From NCBI RefSeq assembly GCF_900114015.1, contig NZ_FORN01000005.1, positions 62,001 through 126,000 on the forward strand: a DNA stretch of 64,000 nt, written 5' to 3'. The notes under the pieces were generated by a model that worked only from the letters and a program-made list of their open reading frames with translations, was not told where the DNA came from and made no database searches. A program made the translations under genes and the position numbers. This document shows, in pieces, positions 35,037 to 44,087 of the stretch. Numbering within the stretch: the first letter of the stretch is position 1; each line of letters opens with the position of its first letter. The stretch is from Caulobacter sp. UNC279MFTsu5.1 (GTDB taxonomy: Bacteria > Pseudomonadota > Alphaproteobacteria > Caulobacterales > Caulobacteraceae).

Positions 35037-35669
35037 ATGAAGTCGCCGCAGGTCCGATCTCCTCGCAAGCCCAAGGGTCAGGGCGCCGAGCGTCGCGAGG
35101 AGATCCTCGACGCGGCGCTGAAGCTGTTCAGCGCCAGGGACGTCCATGCGGTCTCGACCCGGCAGATCGCCGAGGCGGCCGGGATCAGCCAGCCGGCGCT
35201 GTACGCCTATTTCGCCACCAAGGACGACCTGATCGCCGAGCTGTGCGTGCGGGCCTTCGCCACCCTGTCGGCGCGGATGGCGGCCGGCAAGGCCGACTGG
35301 ACCCCGACCCCGGCGGCCTTCGACAAGGCCATGCGGGTCTATATCGACTTCGGCCTGGAGCAGCCCGACGCCTACCGCGTGGCCTTCATGATCGAGAAGA
35401 GCCACGACGGCGCGTTCCACGCCCGCACCGGCGGCCGGCCGATGGCGGCGGGCATCGAGGCCTTCCAGGCCTTCGTGGCGATGATCGCCGACCTGCACGC
35501 CGCCGGCCTGACCCATGACGACGACCCGCTGCGCCTGACCCAGACCCTGTGGGCGGGCCTGCACGGCCTGACCTCGCTGCTGATCGCCCGGCCGGAGTTC
35601 CCCTGGGTCGAGCGCGAAGCGTTGATCGGCGGGCATGTGGCGATGCTGCGGCGCGGGGCGCTCAAATAG
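35037..35669 (+). CDS. TetR-family regulator of the RND pump
   Basis: This 210-residue regulator has an N-terminal helix-turn-helix (about residues 18-65, TRQIAEAAGISQPALYAYFATK) and a C-terminal WHG-type ligand domain containing LWAGLHGLTSLLI. It is divergent from the adaptor-pump operon, with tandem palindromes between, the classical layout of a local efflux repressor. GGAAACG before ATG is a weak ribosome binding site. Confidence 0.88.
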   Translation: MKSPQVRSPRKPKGQGAERREEILDAALKLFSARDVHAVSTRQIAEAAGISQPALYAYFATKDDLIAELCVRAFATLSARMAAGKADWTPTPAAFDKAMRVYIDFGLEQPDAYRVAFMIEKSHDGAFHARTGGRPMAAGIEAFQAFVAMIADLHAAGLTHDDDPLRLTQTLWAGLHGLTSLLIARPEFPWVEREALIGGHVAMLRRGALK

Positions 35670-35716
35670 TCTTCTCCCTTCCGGGAGAGGGCAATCGCAT
35701 AGGCCCGAATAACAGC

Positions 35717-35829
35717 TGTCATCCTGGACGAAGCGCGCAGCGCGAAGATCGGGGACCGACGCGTGAACTCGGCGCTTGCGGCGGTCCCGGATCGGCGCCC
35801 GGCTTTCGCCGGGCTTGTCCGGGATGACA
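35717..35829. repeat. Palindromic intergenic repeat, family E
   Basis: TGTCATCCTGGACGAAGCGC...GTCCGGGATGACA. Confidence 0.85.
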
Positions 35830-35937
35830 GCTTTCCCAGCAACTCATAGGCGATAGCCCTGCCTGCGGGAGAGGGTTACGAAAACACCGCTCACGTCCTA
35901 TATCGGCGCCTTCCCCTTCGCCGCCTGGAGCGCGACC

Positions 35938-36135
35938 ATGGCCAAGCTGCAGCTTCTCGAAACCTTCAGCCTGCAGGAAACCGAGGACGGCTACCGCCTG
36001 CTGGTCTCGGCGGTCGGCGGTGAGGCGCTGTACGTCTCGATCACGCCGGACCAGATGGACGACATCATCGAGAGCCTGGAAGCGGCCATGGGCGGCGAGG
36101 ACGACGAAGGCGTCGAGGAAGACGAGGCGTTCTGA
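35938..36135 (+). CDS. Small acidic conserved-looking protein
   Basis: This 65-residue cytoplasmic protein has an N-terminal beta-strand part (LLETFSLQETEDGYRLLVSAV), a helix with ITPDQMDDIIESLEAAM and an acidic tail (GGEDDEGVEEDEAF). No family is recognised. A small binding or adaptor role is possible from its shape only. It is followed within 70 bases by a Cys-rich exported protein. Confidence 0.65.
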   Translation: MAKLQLLETFSLQETEDGYRLLVSAVGGEALYVSITPDQMDDIIESLEAAMGGEDDEGVEEDEAF

Positions 36136-36200
36136 GGGCCGGCGCTACGTAAGGAGCGGTTCTGCTTTCCTGGGCGCCGGGACCATGCCAACCTGCCGGC

Positions 36201-36512
36201 ATGAAGCGTGGTGCGGCGAAATCCAGCTGGTGGGCGCGGGGGCTGATGCTCCTGGGCGCGATCCTGCTGATCGGCGCGCCGGCGATGTCGGTCGCCGCGA
36301 CGGCGATGGATCCCTGCTGCGCCGAGGCGCCGTGCCACGACCTGGGCAAGTCCCTGTGTCCGGACGGCTGCGTCGTGGCCTGTCAGATCATCGCCGCGCC
36401 CGAGACGCAACTGGCCGAACCCGTCGAGACGGGCCTCGCGGCCGCCGCCCCCGCGCCGTCCCGCTGGCCGCCAGGCCGCGCGCCGCCTCCGGAGCTTCCG
36501 CCGCCAAGGTGA
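36201..36512 (+). CDS. Small exported Cys-rich protein
   Basis: This 103-residue protein has a basic start (MKRGAAKSSWW), a hydrophobic signal or anchor (about residues 13-33) and a mature part with seven Cys in a short stretch (DPCCAEAPCHDLGKSLCPDGCVVACQ), then a Pro-rich tail. Cys spacing suggests disulfides or metal binding. It lies just upstream of a second tiny CC-rich exported peptide. No family is recognised, and the ribosome binding site is weak. Confidence 0.55.
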   Translation: MKRGAAKSSWWARGLMLLGAILLIGAPAMSVAATAMDPCCAEAPCHDLGKSLCPDGCVVACQIIAAPETQLAEPVETGLAAAAPAPSRWPPGRAPPPELPPPR

Positions 36513-36560
36513 GGCCGAGTTCAGAACGACCTTCCTTCAATCTGAAATCGGAATTTCATC

Positions 36561-36707
36561 ATGAAACGTATCTTTTCGACGGCGGCGCTGATGCTGCTCG
36601 CCTCGGCGTCGGCCGCCTACGCCGTCGCGCCGGACGCCGTGACCAAGGCCGTTCAAGCCTGCTGCGCCCTCGGCGCGGCCTGCTGCAACGGCGGTCCGTG
36701 CTGCTGA
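36561..36707 (+). CDS. Tiny exported peptide with three CC pairs
   Basis: This 48-residue gene product has a clear signal peptide (MKRIFSTAALMLLASASAAYA) and a mature part of about 27 residues ending in CCALGAACCNGGPCC. Three Cys-Cys pairs evenly spaced at the C-terminus look like a metal-binding or redox tail. A rho-independent terminator follows at 36731, and the Cys-rich gene at 36201 precedes it by 48 bases, so the two may form an operon. Coding is supported by the signal peptide, the Cys pattern and the terminator; function is unknown. Confidence 0.6.
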   Translation: MKRIFSTAALMLLASASAAYAVAPDAVTKAVQACCALGAACCNGGPCC

Positions 36708-36730
36708 TCTAGCCGTCCAGGCTGGATCGG

Positions 36731-36759
36731 ACGCCCGCCCCGAGAGGGGCGGGCGTTTC
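36731..36759 (+). terminator. Rho-independent terminator after the Cys-rich peptide gene
   Basis: The stem CGCCCGCCCC / GGGGCGGGCG with GAGA loop is followed by TTT. It lies 24 bases after the stop of the tiny peptide gene and before the RhtA-like gene. Confidence 0.7.
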
Positions 36760-36792
36760 GCGTTCGACGTCCGCCCCTGCTAGAGACGCCGC

Positions 36793-37686
36793 ATGTCTCG
36801 TCTCGCCGCGCCCGCCGGCCTTCGCGCCGTCCTGCCCTACCTGTGCCTGGCCGGCGCCATGGTGTCGCTGAGCGTCGGCACCTCGTTCGCCAAGACGCTG
36901 TTTCCGCTGGTCGGGGCCCAGGGGGCCAGCGCCTATCGGGTGGGGTTCTCGGCCCTTCTGCTGTGCCTGGTCTGGCGACCCTGGCGTATGCCGATGACCC
37001 GCAGGGACCTGGTCGCCGTCGTCGCCTACGGGGCGGTGATGGGGGCGATGAACCTGTGCTTCTACATGGCCCTCCGCACCATCCCGCTGGGCCTGGCCAT
37101 CGCCATCGAGTTCACCGGCCCGCTGTGCCTGGCCCTGCTCCATGCCAGGAAGCCGCTCCATTTCGCCTGGATCGGCCTGGCGGCGGCGGGGCTTGGCCTG
37201 CTGCTGCCGCTGGGCGACGCCAGCCTGAACCTCGACCCGGTCGGCGTGGCCTTCGCCGCGACGGCGGCGGTGTTCTGGGCGCTGTACATCGTGGCCGGCC
37301 AGCGGACCGGGCATCTGCACGGCGGCCGCTCGGTGGCCCTGGGCATGGCGACGGCGGCCTTGGTCGTGGCGCCGGTCGGCGTGGCGACGGCCGGGGCGGC
37401 CTTGCTGAACCCCATCGCCCTGGGCCTGGGCCTGGCGGCGGCGGTGGTCTCCAGCGCCATTCCCTATTCGCTGGAGATGGTCGCCATGCGGGCCATCTCC
37501 AAGCGCAGCTTCGGGGTGATGCTGAGCCTGGAGCCGGCGGTCGGGGCCCTGGCCGGCCTGCTGGTGCTGGGCGAGCACCTGGCGGCCCGCCAATGGCTGG
37601 CCATCGCCTTCGTGATCGCCGCCTCGGTCGGGACCGTGGCCACCGACCCGTCGCGCAAGCCGGTCGAGGCGCCGCTGCACGACTGA
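36793..37686 (+). CDS. EamA/DMT-family exporter, RhtA-like
   Basis: This 297-residue inner-membrane protein has ten predicted membrane segments in two EamA halves. NLCFYMALRTIPLGLAIAIEF and SSAIPYSLEMVAMRAISKRSFG are close to the threonine/homoserine exporter RhtA. It probably exports a small amino acid or related metabolite. A terminator lies just upstream, so it has its own promoter. Confidence 0.85.
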   Translation: MSRLAAPAGLRAVLPYLCLAGAMVSLSVGTSFAKTLFPLVGAQGASAYRVGFSALLLCLVWRPWRMPMTRRDLVAVVAYGAVMGAMNLCFYMALRTIPLGLAIAIEFTGPLCLALLHARKPLHFAWIGLAAAGLGLLLPLGDASLNLDPVGVAFAATAAVFWALYIVAGQRTGHLHGGRSVALGMATAALVVAPVGVATAGAALLNPIALGLGLAAAVVSSAIPYSLEMVAMRAISKRSFGVMLSLEPAVGALAGLLVLGEHLAARQWLAIAFVIAASVGTVATDPSRKPVEAPLHD

Positions 37687-37791
37687 CCTTCGCGATCTTT
37701 ATAACTCCCTTATACCCCCGCCCGGATTCCGCATCGCGCCCTTATGCGGCGTGCGTGTAGGCCGTCGCTCCCTTCGACGGACGCGAGCCCC

Positions 37792-39705
37792 ATGGCCCAT
37801 TCCTCACCCGAGCCGGCCGCGCCGGGCGCCCGCGCCGCCCGGTTCGGCGCCCTGTGGCTGGGGGCCATCGGCGTGGTGTTCGGCGACATCGGCACCAGCC
37901 CGCTCTACGCCATGCGCGAGGCCCTGGCCCACGCCGGCAGGGTCGACCCGCACCTGGCGGTGTTCGGCGTGGTGTCGCTGGTGTTCTGGGCCCTGACCCT
38001 GGTGGTCACCCTGAAATACGTCGTCATCGTCATGCGGGCCGACAACGGCGGCGAGGGCGGCACCCTGGCCCTGATGGCCCTGGCGCAGAACGCCTTGCAG
38101 AAGCGCTCGGCCTGGCTGGTGCTGCTGGGCATCGTCGGGGCGGCGCTGTTCTATGGCGACGGCCTGATCACCCCGGCGATCTCGGTGCTGTCGGCGGTCG
38201 AGGGCCTGACCACGGCGCCGGTGATCGGCGCCCACTTCCAGCCGTTCGTCCTGCCGCTGGCGGCGATCATCCTGCTGGCCCTGTTCGCCGTGCAGTCGCG
38301 CGGCACCGAGATGGTGGGCCGGTTCTTCGGGCCGATCACCCTGGTCTGGTTCGCCACGCTTGCCGCCCTGGGCTTGCCGTTCGTGCTGCAGCGGCCCGAC
38401 ATCCTGCTGGCCTTCAGCCCGGTCTACGCGATCAAGCTGCTGGTCGCCGACGGCCCGCTGGGCGTGACGATCCTGGGCAGCGTCTTCCTGTGCGTGACCG
38501 GGGCCGAGGCGCTCTACGCCGACATGGGCCATTTCGGCAAGGGACCGATCCGGGCCGGCTGGCTGCTGGTGGCCCTGCCGTGCCTGATGGTCAATTATCT
38601 GGGCCAGGGCGCCCTGTGCCTGATCCATCCGGCCGCCATGGACAACCCGTTCTTCGGCATGATCCCGCACGCGGCCTACTGGCCGGTCATGCTGCTGACC
38701 ACGGCGGCCACCATCATCGCCAGCCAGGCGGTGATCACCGGCGCCTTCTCGGTGACCCAGCAGGCCGTGCAGCTGGGCCTGCTGCCGCGGATCGACATCA
38801 AGCGCACCAGCGAGACCGTGGCCGGCCAGATCTTCGTGCCGCAGGTCAACGCCGCCCTGGCGGTGGGCGTGCTGTTCCTGCTGTTCATGTTCAAGACCTC
38901 GTCGAACATGGCCTCGGCCTACGGGGTGGCGGTGACCACGACCATGGTGGTGACCGTGGCCCTGCTGTTCGTGGTGGCGCGCCGCCACTGGAAGTGGCCG
39001 CTGTGGGCCAGCGTGGCGGTGCTGGCCCCGTTCCTGGCGCTGGACCTGGTGTTCCTGGGCTCCAACGCCCTGAAGATCGCCGAGGGCGGCTGGGTGCCGC
39101 TGGCGGCGGCCGGGGCCATCGTCCTGGCCATGTGGACCTGGCGGACGGGCAGCGAGCTGCTGCACGCCAAGGTCCATCGCGACTCGATCGCCCTGGTCGA
39201 CCTGATCGACAGCCTGCGGGCCCGCCCGCCCCACCCGGTGCCGGGCACGGCGATCTTCCTGACCTCCGACCCGTCCGTCGCCCCGGTCGCCCTGCTGCAC
39301 AATCTCAAGCACAACAAGGTGCTGCACGCCGAGAACGTGATCATGACCGTGCGCACGGCCGACCAGCCGCGCGTCGCCGAGAAGGACCGGATCGAGATCG
39401 AGCCCCTGGGCGGGGAGGGCGGGGGTCCCGGCTTCCGGCTGGTGACCGTGCACTACGGCTTCATGGAGACGCCGAACATCCCGCGCGCCCTGGGCAGCTG
39501 CCGCCGGCGGGGCCTGGTCTTCGACCTGATGTCGACCTCGTTCTTCGTCGGCCGCCGCACGGTGGTGGCCTCGCCCGGCGTCGCCATGCCGCTGTGGCAG
39601 GACCGGCTGTTCATCTGGATGGTCAAGAACGCCGCCGACCCGATCGACTACTTCCACATCCCGGCCGGCCGGGTGGTGGAGATGGGCTCGCAGGTGGTGG
39701 TGTAG
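37792..39705 (+). CDS. kup: Low-affinity potassium transporter Kup
   Basis: This 637-residue K+ uptake protein has twelve membrane segments over about residues 20-450 and a soluble C-terminal part. VFGDIGTSPLYAMREAL near residues 29-45 and ADNGGEGGTLALMAL are strong Kup signatures, and FYGDGLITPAISVLSAVEGL follows. It imports potassium with protons at low external K+. ATG 37792 was chosen over an upstream in-frame ATG at 37744, because Kup normally begins shortly before the GDIGTSPLY motif. Confidence 0.95.
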   Translation: MAHSSPEPAAPGARAARFGALWLGAIGVVFGDIGTSPLYAMREALAHAGRVDPHLAVFGVVSLVFWALTLVVTLKYVVIVMRADNGGEGGTLALMALAQNALQKRSAWLVLLGIVGAALFYGDGLITPAISVLSAVEGLTTAPVIGAHFQPFVLPLAAIILLALFAVQSRGTEMVGRFFGPITLVWFATLAALGLPFVLQRPDILLAFSPVYAIKLLVADGPLGVTILGSVFLCVTGAEALYADMGHFGKGPIRAGWLLVALPCLMVNYLGQGALCLIHPAAMDNPFFGMIPHAAYWPVMLLTTAATIIASQAVITGAFSVTQQAVQLGLLPRIDIKRTSETVAGQIFVPQVNAALAVGVLFLLFMFKTSSNMASAYGVAVTTTMVVTVALLFVVARRHWKWPLWASVAVLAPFLALDLVFLGSNALKIAEGGWVPLAAAGAIVLAMWTWRTGSELLHAKVHRDSIALVDLIDSLRARPPHPVPGTAIFLTSDPSVAPVALLHNLKHNKVLHAENVIMTVRTADQPRVAEKDRIEIEPLGGEGGGPGFRLVTVHYGFMETPNIPRALGSCRRRGLVFDLMSTSFFVGRRTVVASPGVAMPLWQDRLFIWMVKNAADPIDYFHIPAGRVVEMGSQVVV

Positions 39706-39747
39706 GGGGACGGTCTCCGATTAAAGACTATCGAAGACCTAAACCTG

Positions 39748-39857
39748 TTGTCATCCCGGAAGCCTCGCAGAGGCTGTCCGGGACCCAGGAGACTGGGCAA
39801 AAGCCTTGCGGTTCACCTGGATCCCGGCCTTCCGCTTCGCTCCAGCCGGGATGACAA
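39748..39857. repeat. Palindromic intergenic repeat, family E
   Basis: TTGTCATCCCGGAAGCCTCG...CCGGGATGACAA, between convergent kup and uup-like genes. Confidence 0.85.
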
Positions 39858-39898
39858 CATCCGGGCGTTCTCGAAGCACGTCTGTTGGAAGAGGGCGC

Positions 39899-41731
39899 CT
39901 AACCCGCCATCGCCTCGCGCTTTTCCTCCAGCGCCAGCCAGTCCTCCTCGGCCTGGGCCAGGTCGGCGCGGGCCTTGTCGAGGGCCTTCATCACCGTGTC
40001 GAAGCCCTTGGGATCCTTGGCGTAGAAGTTCGGGTCGGCCAGCCTGGCCTCCAGGTCGGCGATGATCTTCGGCGAGGCGGCGACCAGGGCTTCGCATTCC
40101 TCGAGGCGCCGCTGGTCCTTGTAGGACAGCTTGGCGCTCTTCTTGGGCGGGGGCGGCGCGCTGGGGGTGATCACCGCCTTGTGCGAGCCGGTCCCGGTGG
40201 CGAAGTCGCCGGCCGCGCCGCGGGCGCCCTTGAAGAAGTCCGGGGCCTGGTCGATCAGGTCGCTCCAGCCGCCGGGCGTCTCCAGCACCTTGCCGTGGCC
40301 GTTCATGGCGATGGTCGAGGTCGCCAGGCGGTCGATGAAGTCGCGGTCGTGGCTGACCAGGATCAGGGTGCCCTCGAAGTCGGCCAGCACCTCTTCCAGC
40401 AGGTCCAGGGTGTCCATGTCGAGATCGTTGGTCGGCTCGTCCAGCACCATCAGGTTGGTCGGCGTGGCCAGGGCCCGGGCCAGCAGCAGGCGGTTGCGCT
40501 CGCCGCCGGACAGGCTGGTGACCGGCTGGCGCAGCTGGGCCTCGGTGAACAGGAACTCCTTGGCGTAGCCGGCCACGTGCTTGGGCTGGCCGCGCACCAG
40601 GATCGAGTCGCCGCCGCCCGGGGTCAGGAAGTCCCACAGCGTCATCTTCTCCGACAGCGCCATGCGGTTCTGGTCGACGTAGGAGATCTCCAGGTTGGTG
40701 CCCAGGCTGATCGTCCCGGCGTCGATCGGAATCTCGCCCAGCAGCATGCGCACCAGGGTGGTCTTGCCCGCGCCGTTGGGGCCGACCAGGGCCACGCGGT
40801 CGCCGCGCAGGATGCGGGTGGAGAAATCCTCGACGATCACCCGCTCGCCAAATTTCTTGGTGACGTGCTTGGCCTCGACCACTTTCTTGCCGGACGTGCC
40901 CGAGCTCTCGACGGCCAGGGTCATGCTGCCGCGCTTGTCGGCCTGCAGGTCGCGCTTCTGGGCGCGCAGGTCCATCAGGGCCCGGCGGCGGCCCTCGTTG
41001 CGGGCCCGGCGGCCCTGGACGCCGCGCGCCAGCCAGGCGTTCTCGCGCTCCAGCTGCTTGTTCAGCCGCCGCTCCTCGTCGGCCTCGGCGGCCAGCACCT
41101 GCTCGCTCCAGATCTCGAACTCGGCGAAGCCCTTGTCCAGCCGGCGCACCTTGCGGTGCTCCAGCCAGAAGGTGCGCTGGGTGACGCGGTTGAGGAAGGC
41201 GCGGTCGTGGCTGACGATCAGGGCCGCGCACTTGGAATTGGCCAGTTCCTCTTCCAGCGTCTGGATGGCGAAGATGTCCAGGTGGTTGGTCGGCTCGTCC
41301 AGCAGCAGCACGTCGGGCTGTTCCGCAAAAGCACGCGCCAGCGCCGCCCGACGCCGCTCGCCGCCCGACAGGCCGACCGTGCTCTTGGCGTAGTCCAGGC
41401 CGAAGTCGGCCAGGGTGGCGTGGGCCTCGTAGTCCTCGGCCCCACCGGCCGTGCAGTAGTCCAGCAGGGTCTCGCCGGTGATGTCCGGCTCCTGGCTGAC
41501 ATAGACGATCTTGGCGCCCGGCTGGGCGGCCCGCTCGCCGCTGTCGGCCTCGATCCCCTGGGCGGCCAGGATCTTCAGCAGGGTCGACTTGCCCGCGCCG
41601 TTGCGCCCGACCAGGCAGGCGCGCACCCGCGGCTCCAGCGCCAGGTCCACCCCGTCGAACAACGGCTTGGCCCCATCGGCGAGGCGGACGTCCTTGAGGG
41701 CCAGGACAGGGGCGCGAGTCGGGGAAGCCAT
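39899..41731 (-). CDS. uup: ABC-F ATPase, Uup-like
   Basis: This 610-residue soluble protein has two ABC domains and no membrane part. Walker A motifs are GRNGAGKST and GPNGAGKTT, signatures are LSGGERRR and LSGGERNR, and Walker B motifs are LLLDEPTNHLD and MVLDEPTNDLD. The linker is rich in Arg, Lys and Glu (NKQLERENAWLARGVQGRRARNEGRRRAL). A C-terminal coiled coil of about 75 residues is a Uup feature. ABC-F proteins act on ribosomes or on DNA branch structures; the coiled coil favours Uup. Confidence 0.9.
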   Translation of the reverse strand: MASPTRAPVLALKDVRLADGAKPLFDGVDLALEPRVRACLVGRNGAGKSTLLKILAAQGIEADSGERAAQPGAKIVYVSQEPDITGETLLDYCTAGGAEDYEAHATLADFGLDYAKSTVGLSGGERRRAALARAFAEQPDVLLLDEPTNHLDIFAIQTLEEELANSKCAALIVSHDRAFLNRVTQRTFWLEHRKVRRLDKGFAEFEIWSEQVLAAEADEERRLNKQLERENAWLARGVQGRRARNEGRRRALMDLRAQKRDLQADKRGSMTLAVESSGTSGKKVVEAKHVTKKFGERVIVEDFSTRILRGDRVALVGPNGAGKTTLVRMLLGEIPIDAGTISLGTNLEISYVDQNRMALSEKMTLWDFLTPGGGDSILVRGQPKHVAGYAKEFLFTEAQLRQPVTSLSGGERNRLLLARALATPTNLMVLDEPTNDLDMDTLDLLEEVLADFEGTLILVSHDRDFIDRLATSTIAMNGHGKVLETPGGWSDLIDQAPDFFKGARGAAGDFATGTGSHKAVITPSAPPPPKKSAKLSYKDQRRLEECEALVAASPKIIADLEARLADPNFYAKDPKGFDTVMKALDKARADLAQAEEDWLALEEKREAMAG

Positions 41732-41870
41732 GGTCGGGAGGGTCTAACTGTCGGACGGGAAGGGGAGGAGATGGGGGCGTATAGCAGGGCAGGCGAGGGG
41801 GCGGGGGGATTTCTTGGGGGAGCCGTCGGGGCTTGCATGGCCGGGCGAAACTAGCGCTACCTTGGCGGGC

Positions 41871-42620
41871 ATGACGAATGACGCCGAACCCATCGCCAAG
41901 CCCTACCGGCTCCATATTGCCGCCACCGTGATCGTGGCCGGCCTGCTCTGGCTGGCCGACGGGCGGCTGTGGCCTTCGATCTCAGCCTATGCGGGAGACG
42001 CCTTCTGGCTGGTCATGCTGTTGCAGCTGGTGCTCGGCTCCTGGCTCGCCAAGTCCCGGCCGGGGCGGATCCTGGCCGTCTTCCTGTATGGCGCGTTCCT
42101 CTGGCTCGCCGCTGAAGGGATCTGCCGTCGGGCCGCCGAGAGCAGCGAGGAGCGCTCGATGGTGCTGGCCGGCGGGGCCTTGGCCCTGGCGCTGGTCGCC
42201 GCCAGCGTGGCGTGGGACCGGCTGCCGTCGGCCTGGCGCGCCCGCATGGCCGCCTCGCCGATCTGGCGCCGTGTGGGAGGCTGCCTGCTCTTCGGGCTGA
42301 CCGGGGGCGCCCTGTGGGGGGTGATGGGCGCGATCACCGAGGGGGACGCCCCCTGGACGCGCGTCCACCTGACGGCCCTGTTCCTGGCCATGGGCGGCGG
42401 CCTGGTCCTGGTCCTCTGGCGGCTGGACGGCTGGGTCCGCGCCTTCGCCTGCTGGGCGGTCGCCAGCCTGACCTGGGTCCCCCTGATGACCGGTCTGGGC
42501 TTGAGCGGCTCGCCGGCCGAGATCGGCGTCGGCGGCTGGTTGCTCGCGGTCGTACCGCCGCTGATCGGCGGCGCGGTGCTGCTGGCCAATTTTCGGATCA
42601 GCAGGCGCCACCGCCTCTAA
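41871..42620 (+). CDS. Multi-pass membrane protein of unknown function
   Basis: This 249-residue protein has seven or so hydrophobic segments, beginning with HIAATVIVAGLLWLADGRLW. No family is recognised with confidence and no catalytic motif stands out. It starts 139 bases after the divergent uup-like gene and is convergent with the acyltransferase. GGCGGGC precedes ATG 41871. Confidence 0.65.
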   Translation: MTNDAEPIAKPYRLHIAATVIVAGLLWLADGRLWPSISAYAGDAFWLVMLLQLVLGSWLAKSRPGRILAVFLYGAFLWLAAEGICRRAAESSEERSMVLAGGALALALVAASVAWDRLPSAWRARMAASPIWRRVGGCLLFGLTGGALWGVMGAITEGDAPWTRVHLTALFLAMGGGLVLVLWRLDGWVRAFACWAVASLTWVPLMTGLGLSGSPAEIGVGGWLLAVVPPLIGGAVLLANFRISRRHRL

Positions 42621-42636
42621 ATCAGGTCTGGCCTGT

Positions 42637-43836
42637 TCAAGCCGCCAGCTTCACGGGCTCCCCGGCTTCGACCGGTCGCGCCATCACCCGGTCGCGCAGC
42701 CGCAGGAACGGTCGCTCCACCAGCACATGCAGCACGATGGCTGCGGCGAAGGCGGGCAGGACGTAGAGCGCCAGGCCGGTCCAGCCTTGCAGGACCTCGG
42801 GCCCCAGTCGATCGTACAGGGCCCAGTAGACCGGCTTGTGGACCAGGTAGAGGCTGTAGGCCAGGGCGGCCAGCGGGGCCAGGCCGCGCGGGCGCTGGCG
42901 GGCCAGCCAGGGTTCGAGGTCGAGCAGGGCCGACAGCATCAGGGCGCAGCCGAGGGCGTACAGCGGATAGACCACGGTCGCCCCGGTCAGGCTCAGGACC
43001 AGGCCGTTGTCGCCAATCAGCCGGATCGCCGCGGCCCACAGCGCCACGGCCGCCGGCGCGGCCAGCCAGGGCGGGCAGAGCCTGGCCCACCGAGCGGGGC
43101 GGAAGGTGCGCAGGGCCGCCAGCAGCACGCCCATCAGCAGGCCGTCCAGCCGGCACCAGGTGGGATAGTAGATGACCTTCTGGTAGAGGCCGGGCGGCGG
43201 ATCGGCCAGCGTCGACAGGTCGCGCCACAGCCAGAACCGCAGGGCCATGCCGCCCAGGACCAGGACGGCGGCCAGGCCGACGCCGGGCCACGGCCCCGCC
43301 CGGCGCAGGGCGGGCAGGCGCAGGCCCAGCACCAGCAGCGGCAGGGTCAGGTAGAACCACTCCTCGACGCACAGCGACCAGGCCGAGCTGAAATTGCCGG
43401 TCCGGGTGTAGTCCAGGCCCAGGTTCATGGTGAAGGTCAGGAACCGCCACAGCGGCTGGAGGCCCTCGCCGTCGGTGAAGCCCGGCAGCAGATTGTAGAG
43501 CGCCAGGATCACCAGATAGGCCGGCAGGATGCGGAAGGCGCGGCTGGCCCAGAAGCGCAGCAGGTCGGGGGCCTCGCCGCGCGCGATCGGCCGCATCAGC
43601 TGGCCGCCGATCAGGTAGCCGCTGAGCACGAAGAACACGTCCACGCCAAGCCAGCCATAGGGCTTGACCAGGATCAGCCAGTCGGCGGCGGCGGCCTTGG
43701 GCAGGTGCTGCAGCATGACCAGCAGGATGGCGCAGGCCCGCAGCAGGTCGGGTCCCACGGCGCGCGGCGCGGCGTCGCCTGGCGACGGCCCGAACGCGGC
43801 CTTCAGGCCGGCGATGGCGCGGGTGGTGAACGACAC
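42637..43836 (-). CDS. Acyltransferase 3 family membrane protein (OafA/YrhL-like)
   Basis: This 399-residue protein has about ten membrane segments. GPDLLRACAILLVMLQHL near the N-terminus carries the catalytic His typical of acyltransferase 3, followed by GWLGVDVFFVLSGYLIG and RAFRILPAY. It probably O-acylates a surface carbohydrate. It starts with GTG at 43836. No glycan genes are adjacent, so the substrate is unknown. Confidence 0.87.
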   Translation of the reverse strand: MSFTTRAIAGLKAAFGPSPGDAAPRAVGPDLLRACAILLVMLQHLPKAAAADWLILVKPYGWLGVDVFFVLSGYLIGGQLMRPIARGEAPDLLRFWASRAFRILPAYLVILALYNLLPGFTDGEGLQPLWRFLTFTMNLGLDYTRTGNFSSAWSLCVEEWFYLTLPLLVLGLRLPALRRAGPWPGVGLAAVLVLGGMALRFWLWRDLSTLADPPPGLYQKVIYYPTWCRLDGLLMGVLLAALRTFRPARWARLCPPWLAAPAAVALWAAAIRLIGDNGLVLSLTGATVVYPLYALGCALMLSALLDLEPWLARQRPRGLAPLAALAYSLYLVHKPVYWALYDRLGPEVLQGWTGLALYVLPAFAAAIVLHVLVERPFLRLRDRVMARPVEAGEPVKLAA

Positions 43837-44014
43837 GGACGGCCCCGGAGGTATGGAGGGGCCAGCCTAGAGCCGCGTGGTTAAGGGGCGGTAAGGGGAG
43901 CGGAGGGGACGCTTGGGGCGGGGACGCACACTCACGTCGAGGTTCAGGGTTGTCTTGTGGCGCTGGCGAGTGAGCATGCGTCCCCGCCGCCGCCTCTCCG
44001 CCCGCCGCCTCAAC

Positions 44015-44045
44015 GAAAAAGGGGCCGTCCTCGCGGACGGCCCCT
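44015..44045 (-). terminator. Rho-independent terminator of the TonB-dependent receptor gene
   Basis: On the minus strand the stem GGGGCCGTCC / GGACGGCCCC is followed by TTTTT. It lies 42 bases past the receptor stop codon; a second small hairpin (GGGAGC/GCTCCC) sits between. Confidence 0.75.
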
Positions 44046-44087
44046 CCATCTCATCGGGAGCGTACGGATGCTCCCGGACGCGAGATC

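Noticed and set aside
34943..35074. Start of the RND adaptor at 35074
   Set aside because: It would overlap the TetR gene start and the operator palindromes, and the encoded stretch has no protein-like pattern; GTG 34942 is better placed.
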